A stretch of DNA of 64,000 bases from Uliginosibacterium sp. (lineage in GTDB: Bacteria > Pseudomonadota > Gammaproteobacteria > Burkholderiales > Rhodocyclaceae): assembly GCA_016718265.1 (NCBI GenBank), contig JADKDZ010000005.1:384086-448085 (forward strand), in the 5' to 3' direction. The notes under the pieces were generated by a model. That model saw only the letters and a list, made by a program, of their open reading frames with translations. It had not been told where the DNA came from and did not search any database. This document shows, one piece after another, positions 57,083 through 64,000 of this stretch. A program made the translations under genes and the position numbers. How positions within the stretch are numbered: the first letter of the stretch is position 1; each line of letters begins with the position of its first letter.

Positions 57083-57870
57083 CTTGGCAGCGGCTGCGGC
57101 ATATTGCGGATGCGTTCAAGGCGCACTTCCGCCTCGGCTATCTGGCGTTCGACGCCCGCCGCCAGCTCGGCCAGCTTATCGACGCCCCGCGCTTCCGCCT
57201 CGATCACGATCTTTTGCAAGCGAACTAACTCAGAGTCACGCAGCGTCAGGATGGCGGCCTCAGTCTCCCGGATCTGATCTCGCATTCTGGCGATGGTGCG
57301 GATGGTCCTGATCAGCCGTGTTGCCGCGTCTTCCTCTCCAACCTCTGCCCGCTGCTGATACTCCTCGATCAGCGATTCAATCACCAAGCCATTGCCGTTG
57401 CGATAGGCGGCGTTAATGCGTGCCATGATCTCGTCACGCAGGGAGCGATCCTCATCATCGTCTGCACGGTCTGGGTGAACCAGCCGCGCTGCCTGACGGT
57501 AGAGCCGTTTGAGATCATCGTTGACCTCGAACGCCTCGCTGTTCACATCTTCTTCCGCCTCGTGCAAGGAATCCGCACTTGCGCGGGCCTGTGCACCCGC
57601 AGCACGCGCGGCCTGTTGGCGTGCAGGGTTGCGGGGGGCGTTACGCGCCAGCTCAGCAGCAATCTCCGCCCGCACAGCATCCAGTCGCGCATACAGCGGC
57701 CCCACCCGCCGCCAGTAGCGGAGCTTGAAAGCAGCCAGCTCATTCTGCAGCGTTGCATACTCGGTGTGAACCTCCGCGTAGCGCTCCTCGACGGCCTCAA
57801 GCGTGCGCTGCTTCTCTTCGAGTTCCAGCGCTTCCGGTGCAGGGCGATCACTGCTCAGCCACTTGAACAC
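57079..57870 (-). CDS. coiled-coil protein with degenerate J domain
   Basis: A 263-residue soluble protein. Residues about 14-90 form a charged coiled coil (ALELEEKQRTLEAVEERYAE), then comes a J-domain-like segment (LKRLYRQAARLVHPDRADDD, residues about 120-165) that keeps the HPD tripeptide needed to stimulate Hsp70, and a second coiled coil to the end (AEAEVRLERIRN). GTG start at 57870. It overlaps the downstream gene (GTGA) and lies 2 nt from the upstream one, so the four genes are almost certainly co-translated. Confidence 0.75.
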   Translation of the reverse strand: MFKWLSSDRPAPEALELEEKQRTLEAVEERYAEVHTEYATLQNELAAFKLRYWRRVGPLYARLDAVRAEIAAELARNAPRNPARQQAARAAGAQARASADSLHEAEEDVNSEAFEVNDDLKRLYRQAARLVHPDRADDDEDRSLRDEIMARINAAYRNGNGLVIESLIEEYQQRAEVGEEDAATRLIRTIRTIARMRDQIRETEAAILTLRDSELVRLQKIVIEAEARGVDKLAELAAGVERQIAEAEVRLERIRNMPQPLPR

Positions 57871-57871
57871 G

Positions 57872-58147
57872 TCAGCACTCCACCGAGTTCAAAACGCCAG
57901 CATCCCGCCGCGCGCGATACACGCGTGCCAGATGAATACGATTCTCTGCGCCGAGCACCTCGGCCAACCAATCACTCAAGACCAGCAGGCCGCGACTGTT
58001 CACCGGACACTCTGCCAGCAGATTCTCCAGAAACGACCGCATCTCGCCGAAATGGCGACGCTGCCAGGCAATCATCTGGTCGTCCATGCTGCTGAAGACG
58101 CTTTCGGTGAATTCTTGCTGCAGCGCTGTCGTGAGCAGCGAAATCAT
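57872..58147 (-). CDS. 91-residue acidic helical protein
   Basis: A small protein, MISLLTTALQQEFTESVF at the start, with helices and four Trp/Leu-rich turns (LVLSDWLAEVLGAENRIH). Its ATG overlaps the stop of the ankyrin gene (ATGA). No family is recognised. It could be an adaptor between the ankyrin and J-domain proteins; that is only inference from gene order. Confidence 0.65.
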   Translation of the reverse strand: MISLLTTALQQEFTESVFSSMDDQMIAWQRRHFGEMRSFLENLLAECPVNSRGLLVLSDWLAEVLGAENRIHLARVYRARRDAGVLNSVEC

Positions 58148-59146
58148 TGCGCGTCACCGTTGCGCACCGCCATGTCGAGCGCTGTCGCCCGACTATTGGC
58201 CTCGACCAGTTGGCATCTGCGCCGTAACACAAAGCATGGCCACTGCAGCGGAATGCCCGTTCAAGACGGCATAGTGAAGCGGCGTCAGATCGGTCGTGAT
58301 GTCACTCACTTTCGAGGCTTCGCGCGCATTCGGGTCGGCGCCCGCCGCCAGCACCACCTCCAGCGCGCCCACGTGACCACGCGCAGCGGCATAAAACAGC
58401 GGAGTCCGCTGATCTGCCACCGCGGCGTCTCGCGCAGCGCCTGCCTTGATCAGGAGCCAGACCAGATCCAGCTGATTCCCCAGTGCCGCCATATGCAGGG
58501 GCGTGCACCCCTCGTAATTACCCAGCTCGTCGTCGAACGAGCGCCAGTGCGCCAAGGCATCCAGCGGCGCATTCGCAAGCATCAGACGCCTTGCCAGCTG
58601 CTCCATGCCGAAGGAAGCCGCATAATGCAATGGCGTATCGCCACTGGCAGGATCCGCCAACGCAGGGTCAGCGCCCCAATCGAGCAGTTCCAACGCGCAG
58701 TCTTCTTGCCGGTTGCGTGCCGCGATCAATAACGGCGTCAAGCCAGGCAAGGCGTCGCCCGCGCCCGGCTCGCGCCCGCAACCCTGATCAGGCAAGGCGC
58801 CCTGCTCGATCAGAACCGCAATGCTTCTTGGCGAACCGCCGCGCGCAGCCACATGCAGCAGGCTGAACGCCTCTTCGTCGTCTGCGCGAAAGTCTATCAG
58901 CGCAGGCAAGTCCCCCAACAAGCGAGCAAGCTCGTCGAGCTCATCTCGCTCGACCATTGCTGCGGCCGCCGCAAACGCCATTTGCAGATCATGGCGCGTC
59001 AGCATCGGTGCAGTGCGAGCCAGGCTGCGCGTCACGAAAAGCCCGGTATCACGCACCAGCCACAAGGCCTGGCGCTCCGCGAGCGCCGCCACATTGAGGT
59101 CTGACTGCGCCACGATCGGGCGGGAATCCGGAAACTGATCGAACAT
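58144..59146 (-). CDS. ankyrin-repeat protein, C-terminus frameshifted
   Basis: About 333 residues. The start MFDQFPDSRPIVAQSDLNVA is chosen over a longer frame. An N-terminal helical region (about residues 1-95) precedes five or six ankyrin repeats, each with TPLHYAA or TPLLIAA and L-A-GADP/GADPNA turns (LLHVAARGGSPRSIAVLIEQ, TPLHMAALGNQLDLVWLLIK, TPLFYAAARGHVGALEVVLA). Near 58190-58235 the frame slips; corrected, it ends ALDMAVRNGDAQ at a stop overlapping the next ATG. There is no signal peptide, so cytosolic. Confidence 0.8.
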
Positions 59147-59252
59147 GTCACCCAAAGTATGGTTGAGAGCAGGCAAGGCAGGATGATAACGCTCAGTCTG
59201 CGCCAGCGGCGCGCTTGGGGCCGCGATCTTGCCCATGCAGGAATCCCGCCCC

Positions 59253-60533
59253 CTACACCCAGAACAGGCCCAGCCCGCCGGCAAGCGCCATGGCGATCGA
59301 TGCGGGCACGATCCGCCGCGCCAGCCCCTTACTGCCCAGACCCGCGGCGAGACCACATTTAGTCAGCGTATTCGCAAGGATCCCGGCCACGATCGCCTGC
59401 ACGGCAATCGCAACCATATCGGCGTTCTTTGCAAAGTCAGCCATCGACAGGGTAATCGCGTCCACATCCGTCAAGCCTGCCAATGCGCCCACCCAGACGA
59501 CACTCGACGCCGAAAAACTCTGCCGTGAGACCTCGACCAGTAGCAACACCAACGCAAACAGCAAACCAAACTTGCTCGCTGACCACAGGCTGAACGGGTT
59601 TCGCAACGGCACCTCATTGACCGTCTCGCTGGCGATGTGGGTGCCACGCAGGTAATAGCCGACCACAAATGCCACGTTGACCACCAGCATTGCTCCCACA
59701 GGCCACATCAGATGTCCGAGCAGGCTGGGACGCAATACGGCAACCATCAGGATCACCCGGAAAAACATTACGAGCCATGAGAGCAAGATGCCCGCCGCGT
59801 AATTGACAGCCAGGGTGTCCCGCCCGCCCTCCCGACTTTCCCGGGCCATCGAGAGCGTGACTTCCGTGGACGACACCAGACCGCCGGGCAAGCCGGTGAC
59901 CGCCACGCCTCGGGCACGGCCCAGGCAGCGTGTCGCCACATACCCGACCAGAGACAATGCCGATATCATTATCACGAGAAGCCATAGCTTGTACGGATTG
60001 AGCGCATGCCAGGGATCAATCGCTTCGTTCGGCAAGAGAGGCAGCACGATGAAGCTCGATATCAGCAGTTTGATGCCCGCGTAGAGATCGTCACGATCGA
60101 GTTTCTGCACGACACCGTGCAACTCACCCTTCAAGGCAAGCAAGGCGGTATTCATCACCGCCAGACCGATTGCGATGGAAGCCCGCCAAACATGACGGCC
60201 GCCCCGAGCAGAAACACGACGACGCCAGCCAACTCGGTCGTCAGGCCGACAGAAGCAGGGTCGGCACGCTTCTCCAGCGCGTAAGCAACCGCTATTTGCA
60301 CGCACAGGCCAGCCAGCACCACCGCGAAGATCAGTGGCATTTGCGCCTTGATCGACAAACCAGGCGGCCAGCGCGCCCGCCTCGGACAGCAGAATGAAAG
60401 TTCGGATCCCCGCAAATGACGGCGCTTGCTTCACCGTCTTGCGTTTCTCCCGTTCCACGCCGACCAGTGCCCCAATCAGCAAGGCGATACCAAATTCGTG
60501 AACAACCTGCAAGTCCGGTGTTTGCAAGACCAT
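59253..60533 (-). CDS. MgtC/SapB-DUF4010 family membrane protein
   Basis: A 426-residue polytopic protein. The N-terminus has LLIGALVGVEREKRK, the MgtC/SapB motif; the C-terminal two thirds is the DUF4010 domain with about eight spans (LVGYVATRCLGRARGVAVTGLPGGLVSSTEVTLSMARE is its core region). Between about 60190 and 60360 the residues turn into a Cys/Arg-rich stretch; the neighbouring frame there reads MPLIFAVVLAGLCVQIAVAY, so two compensating indels hide one or two membrane spans. The function of the family is unclear; Mg or membrane homeostasis has been suggested. Confidence 0.8.
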   Translation of the reverse strand: MVLQTPDLQVVHEFGIALLIGALVGVEREKRKTVKQAPSFAGIRTFILLSEAGALAAWFVDQGANATDLRGGAGWPVRANSGCLRAGEACRPCFCRPDDRVGWRRRVSARGGRHVWRASIAIGLAVMNTALLALKGELHGVVQKLDRDDLYAGIKLLISSFIVLPLLPNEAIDPWHALNPYKLWLLVIMISALSLVGYVATRCLGRARGVAVTGLPGGLVSSTEVTLSMARESREGGRDTLAVNYAAGILLSWLVMFFRVILMVAVLRPSLLGHLMWPVGAMLVVNVAFVVGYYLRGTHIASETVNEVPLRNPFSLWSASKFGLLFALVLLLVEVSRQSFSASSVVWVGALAGLTDVDAITLSMADFAKNADMVAIAVQAIVAGILANTLTKCGLAAGLGSKGLARRIVPASIAMALAGGLGLFWV

Positions 60534-60764
60534 GACATTCTCCACAAGAAAGACAGTACTCCGCACTCGGCAAACGCTGTCCGAAGCCCAACCGCTCCGG
60601 CCGCGTGCCCGCATTTGACACACGGAACAAGTTCACGCCAACCATACTACTAACGTAATTATTTCGCCGTTTTCGAGTGCTACTATCGTGCCATCTCCCT
60701 TCCGGACAGACACACCGAGGTGGCGGACTCCAGTCTTGAGCCCCGTCACTTCTGAAGGAAAGCC
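60534..60764. other. spacer between divergent DUF4010 and binding-protein genes
   Basis: About 230 nt. A TTGACA at 60616 is present, but no good -10 lies 16-18 nt downstream. The segment 60640-60690 is AT-rich and probably holds the plus-strand promoter. Confidence 0.35.
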
Positions 60765-61922
60765 ATGACTGATCCCGAACGCCGCGCCTTTCTTCGCGCC
60801 ACTGGCGCCATCGCCGCAGCGACTGCCTTGGCTCTGCCGGCGCCTGCTTCCGCAAAGCCCGGCACAAGAGCCCCCGTCAGTGTGCTCCTGCCCGGGTCTG
60901 ACGACCGCCATGCTGCGCGCACAGCCTTTCTGTCGGGCTTCCAGTCAGCGATCAGCCGGCATTCGCTTCCACTGGCCGCCGAAATCTTGCCGTTCCCCGG
61001 CAGCCTGTCCACGCTGCCAGAGAGTCTCCGTCAACATCTGTCCAAGGTCCGCAGCACAGCGCTGGTTGGCCTGCTGAGCCGCAATCAGGCGAGCAGTCTG
61101 GAGGGCGTGTTGGACCAAGCCCAGCTGCCAAGCCTGATCTGTGACATTGGCGCAGACGTCGTGCGAGGCCAGCACAACAGCGCCTGGCTGCTGCGCCACT
61201 CACTGGGTTACTGGCAAACCAGCCATGCGATGGGGGCCTGGTCGGCCGCACAGCTTGGCCAGCGCGCGCTGATCGCCACCGACTACCTGGAGAGCGGCCA
61301 CGACCTGGTCTATGCCTTCCACCGTGGATTCGTGTCAGCCGGTGGCTATATCCCTTCCGTACACGTCAGCAACTCCGCCGATCTCGCGGCCGACTTGCCT
61401 GCCCTGTTTGAGGCCATCCGGGCCGAGCGGCCGGACTTCGTCTACGCGCTGTACTCGGGCACCCGCGCCAAACAGTTTCTCGCTGCCTACTCACAGTCAG
61501 GTCTCGGGATACCGCTGGCGGGCCCCGCGCTGCTCACGCAGGCGGTCGATCACGCCGAGCGTTTCCCGCATGCCGAGCAAGTCATCCAGGCGGCTTCCTG
61601 GCCGATCTCACCGGACACCCCCTGCTGCCCGCTTGCACTGCTCGGTTTCGAGGCAGCCTTGCGGCTTGCAAACGCCTTTGCCTCAGCCGGTACATCCGGC
61701 GAAGCACTGGCGCACGCCCTCGCCCGCGCGCCAGTTGACGGCCCACGGGGTCGAATGGTGCCTGCGCCGGACCTCGCCGACGTGCGGGCCGAGCTGCATC
61801 TCCATCTGCCCCAGCGAAGCGCCAGGTCTGTCGTTGTCGCCCAATCGATGACGGCTGCAACCGTCCATCACATGCGCGGCATGTTGAAGACGGGCTGGAC
61901 AGCACCTTACCTTTTGGCTTGA
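60765..61922 (+). CDS. Tat-exported periplasmic binding protein (type 1 fold)
   Basis: A 385-residue protein with a twin-arginine signal (RRAFLRATGAIAAATALAL, cleavage near ASA-K, residue 29). The mature part has the branched-chain-amino-acid-binding (type 1 periplasmic) layout: SVLLPGSDD, then a long two-lobe fold with ALIATDYLESGHDLVYAF and PDFVYALYSGTRAKQF. There are no ABC permease or ATPase genes nearby. It lies 47 nt before the tail-collar triplet on the same strand, suggesting a role outside transport. The ligand is unknown. Confidence 0.8.
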   Translation: MTDPERRAFLRATGAIAAATALALPAPASAKPGTRAPVSVLLPGSDDRHAARTAFLSGFQSAISRHSLPLAAEILPFPGSLSTLPESLRQHLSKVRSTALVGLLSRNQASSLEGVLDQAQLPSLICDIGADVVRGQHNSAWLLRHSLGYWQTSHAMGAWSAAQLGQRALIATDYLESGHDLVYAFHRGFVSAGGYIPSVHVSNSADLAADLPALFEAIRAERPDFVYALYSGTRAKQFLAAYSQSGLGIPLAGPALLTQAVDHAERFPHAEQVIQAASWPISPDTPCCPLALLGFEAALRLANAFASAGTSGEALAHALARAPVDGPRGRMVPAPDLADVRAELHLHLPQRSARSVVVAQSMTAATVHHMRGMLKTGWTAPYLLA

Positions 61923-61969
61923 GCACGGGCAGGCTGCCGGTGCGATTTGAAAACAACGGGAATTGAACG

Positions 61970-62488
61970 ATGGCACAACCTTATGTGGGTGAAATCCGGC
62001 TCTTCGCAGGCAATTTTGCCCCCGCAGGCTGGCAGTTCTGCGACGGGAGCCTGCTGCCCATCAGCGAGTACGACACCCTGTTCAACCTGATCGGCACCAC
62101 CTACGGCGGTGATGGAGAATCAACGTTTGCCGTGCCCGATCTGCGCGGCCGCATGCCGCTGCATGCAGGTACCAACGGAGGCAACACCTATGCCATTGGC
62201 AGTTCCGCGGGCGTGGAGTCAGTCACGCTGAGCACCAACCAGATCCCCTCCCACACACATACCCCGCAAGTCAGCGCCTCCGGAGACGCCTTCGAGCCAG
62301 CCGGCCGGACCTGGTCGCGTTCGGGCGCGGGCGACCGCCAGTATTCCAGCAATACCGCCGGGCTGGTATCGCTACACCCTCAGACCATCGGCATCACCGG
62401 CGGCAGCCAGCCGCACGAGAACATGTCGCCCTTCCTGGTCACCAGCTTCATCATTTCGCTGTTCGGGATCTACCCGAGCCCGACCTGA
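61970..62488 (+). CDS. tail-collar (microcystin-dependent-protein-like) protein 1
   Basis: A 172-residue protein with one phage tail-collar domain: YVGEIRLFAGNFAPAGWQFCDGSLLPI, then NLIGTTYGGDGESTFAVPDLRGRMPLH and a SHTH-type His motif near residue 96. The end (ENMSPFLVTSFIISLFGIYPS) is complete. Such proteins occur in threes in many non-phage bacterial loci; some are annotated as microcystin-dependent proteins. No phage structural genes are near. Confidence 0.88.
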   Translation: MAQPYVGEIRLFAGNFAPAGWQFCDGSLLPISEYDTLFNLIGTTYGGDGESTFAVPDLRGRMPLHAGTNGGNTYAIGSSAGVESVTLSTNQIPSHTHTPQVSASGDAFEPAGRTWSRSGAGDRQYSSNTAGLVSLHPQTIGITGGSQPHENMSPFLVTSFIISLFGIYPSPT

Positions 62489-62527
62489 CCGCCTGCTTTC
62501 CACCCATCGACCCACTGAGCGCTCATC

Positions 62528-63036
62528 ATGGCTGAACCCTTTCTCTCCGAAATCCGCATGATCAGTTTCACTTTCGCCCCCAAGGGCTGGGCGCTCTGCA
62601 ACGGTCAGCTCTTGCCCATCAACCAGAATCAGGCCCTGTTCTCGCTCTTGGGGACGACCTATGGCGGCAATGGGCAGACCACCTTTGCGCTGCCCGATCT
62701 GCGCGGCCGCGTACCGCTGCATTTTGGCAACGCGTTTTCTCTCGGCCAGCAGGCCGGAGAAACCGCGCACACGCTCTCGATGCAGGAAATGCCGACCCAC
62801 ACCCACCTTGTCGCAGCCACCACGAGCTCGGGCAGCTTGACGACACCGGCGACCAACACTGGCATGGCGGCCTCGACCACGCGAGACAAGCAGTTCAGCA
62901 GTGACCCGCCCGCTGCCCTCATGGCACCCAATACCGTCGGCAACCTCGGCGGCAGCCAGGCACATCAGAACATGCCGCCGTATCTGACGATCAACTTCAT
63001 CATCGCCCTGCAGGGATATTCCCCTCGCAGAATTGA
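62528..63036 (+). CDS. tail-collar protein 2, frameshifted at the C-terminus
   Basis: Paralogue of the preceding gene (EIRMISFTFAPKGWALCNGQLLPI, TYGGNGQTTFALPDLRGRVPLH, PTHTHLV). The open frame runs to 63082 with an odd tail after FIIALQGYSPRR. If one base is restored near 63014 it ends GIFPSQN at 63036, as paralogues do. 39 nt after gene 1. Confidence 0.88.
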
Positions 63037-63059
63037 CCCGGCGCATACAGGAGAGAAAT

Positions 63060-63588
63060 GTGGCAGATCCCTTCGTCGGTGAAATCCGGATGACCCCCTT
63101 CAACTTCGCCCCCACGGGCTGGGCTTTCTGCAATGGGCAGTTGCTCCCGATCTCGCAGAACACAGCCCTGTTTTCACTGTTGGGTACCCAGTACGGGGGC
63201 GACGGCAAAAGCACCTTTGCCCTGCCGGATCTGATGGGCAGGACCCCCATTGCGCATGGACAGGGCCCGGGCCTCAGCGATCGGTTCATCGGTGAAACCG
63301 GTGGCCAGGAGAATGTCACCCTGCTGGAGACTGAAGCTTCCCGCCCACTCGCACACTGCGTACGCCCGGCCCGGCATGGGAGACAGCCCGGCACCCGACA
63401 ATGCCGTCTGGGCGGGGTCCAGCAATCGCGACCGGCAGTACAGCGCCGCCGCTACGCCGACGAATACCACGATGTCGCCGCTGGCGCTCAGCCTCGCGGG
63501 TGGCGGGCTGCCGCACAACAATATGCCGCCCTACCTCACGCTCAACTTCATCATCGCCTTGCAGGGTGTGTTTCCGCCCCGTACCTGA
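63060..63588 (+). CDS. tail-collar protein 3, frameshifted
   Basis: GTG start at 63060 after AGGAGAG gives VADPFVGEIRMTPFNFAPTGW and ALPDLMGRTPIAHG. Near 63335 the frame slips; the continuation LPAHSHTAYARPGMG ... NMPPYLTLNFIIALQGVFPPRT ends at 63588. About 176 residues when joined. Third member of the triplet. Confidence 0.85.
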
Positions 63589-63629
63589 ATACCCCGCCAG
63601 CCCCGCCGAGCCGCCCTCAAGGAATCCTC

Positions 63630-64000
63630 ATGCACCTTCCCGCCCTGCCTGCCCACGCTGATCTGCCTCGTGCCAGGCACGCCCGCCTGATGCAGCGCTG
63701 CGTGTTCCTCCTCATCGGCTGGCTGGTCTGCCTGGTGGCCGGCACGGCGTCGGCGGCCACGATCATTGTCGACAACACGGGTGACGCCGGTATCGGCTGC
63801 ACCTTGCGCGGCGCCATTGCCAACGCTAACGCCGCGGCCGTGATTGATTCCAACTGCGCTGCGGGCTCTGCGGGCAGCAATGTCATCGAATTGCCTGCCG
63901 GCACCTTCACGCTGACTGCCGGCACACTCTTCATTGCCAACAACAACCTGACCATTCATGGCACGGGCGCAGGCAGCACCATCATCAGTGGCGGGGATGC
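63630..64000 (+). CDS. secreted beta-helix protein, start of a large gene cut by the window end
   Basis: ATG at 63630 after AAGGAAT. An N-terminal signal peptide (about residues 22-48, FLLIGWLVCLVAGTASA) is followed by TIIVDNTGDAGIGCTLRGAIANAN and FTLTAGTLFIANNNLTIHG, the CSLREA-like start of bacterial right-handed beta-helix adhesins or polymorphic outer-membrane-type proteins. The frame stays open to the window edge at 64000. It follows the tail-collar triplet closely and is probably co-expressed. Confidence 0.75.
   Translation, partial: MHLPALPAHADLPRARHARLMQRCVFLLIGWLVCLVAGTASAATIIVDNTGDAGIGCTLRGAIANANAAAVIDSNCAAGSAGSNVIELPAGTFTLTAGTLFIANNNLTIHGTGAGSTIISGGD

Noticed and set aside
61970..63588. 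Prophage suggested by tail-collar domains
   Set aside because: No other phage genes, no integrase and no attachment repeats; tail-collar triplets are common outside phages.

Overview
The window is GC-rich, densely coded chromosomal DNA. Synteny and protein character point to a betaproteobacterium, most likely Rhodocyclales: ilvE next to a zf-CHCC protein, waaF, rpsT divergent from murJ, adk-kdsB-trm112-lpxK-exbD-exbB, and an aceE-aceF-lpdA operon with lipoyl-domain E3. This placement is inference from gene content; there is no rRNA here.

Layout. 0-7.5 kb: nudJ, ilvE, small zinc proteins, folD (frameshifted near its end), an isochorismatase-fold hydrolase, waaF and small metabolic genes on the plus strand. 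7.5-13.4 kb, mostly minus: yjfB, a Gate-domain membrane protein, yajQ, ppnP, pfkA, argF, rpsT. 13.5-22.6 kb: murJ, the adk-to-exbB envelope operon, xseA, sodB and a thiolase. 22.8-26.3 kb: a glycolipid-type cassette (LpxH-like phosphatase, two GT4 glycosyltransferases, dgkA). 26.5-34.8 kb: the pyruvate dehydrogenase operon and, divergent from it, a PAS protein plus a FixJ-type regulator. 34.8-42.6 kb: a QseBC-like two-component pair, an outer-membrane barrel, DUF2946, cydP-cydA-cydB-cydX and a Crp/Fnr regulator. 42.6-47.7 kb: two paralogous lipoproteins that share signal peptide, two FN3 domains and a poly-serine linker but end in different secreted domains. 47.8-56.6 kb: slyD, peroxiredoxin, ykgJ, a methyltransferase remnant, dusC, DUF1178, an IS1182-family insertion sequence, Gly/Cys/Gly tRNAs, dusA, a lipase and a diguanylate-cyclase-like gene. 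56.6-60.5 kb: an overlapping ankyrin / small protein / J-domain / unknown operon and a DUF4010 membrane protein. 60.7-64 kb: a Tat-exported binding protein, three tandem tail-collar proteins and the start of a secreted beta-helix protein.

Quality warning. From about 42.5 to 60.5 kb nearly every gene, including conserved tRNA and tRNA-modification genes, carries single-base indels or small internal deletions, while the IS transposase in the middle is intact. This looks like poor consensus sequence rather than mass pseudogenisation. Frameshifted genes there are annotated across their conceptual full length. Isolated frameshifts also occur in folD, the second glycosyltransferase, probably the end of cydA, and two tail-collar genes.

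Most worth a second look: the PAS/FixJ pair beside aceE, which has no kinase domain and a Glu in place of the phospho-accepting Asp; the paired FN3/poly-Ser lipoproteins with swapped C-termini and a duplicated leader; the four-gene ankyrin/J-domain operon; a four-member family of extragenic hairpins, all with 11-nt loops; and the tail-collar triplet.
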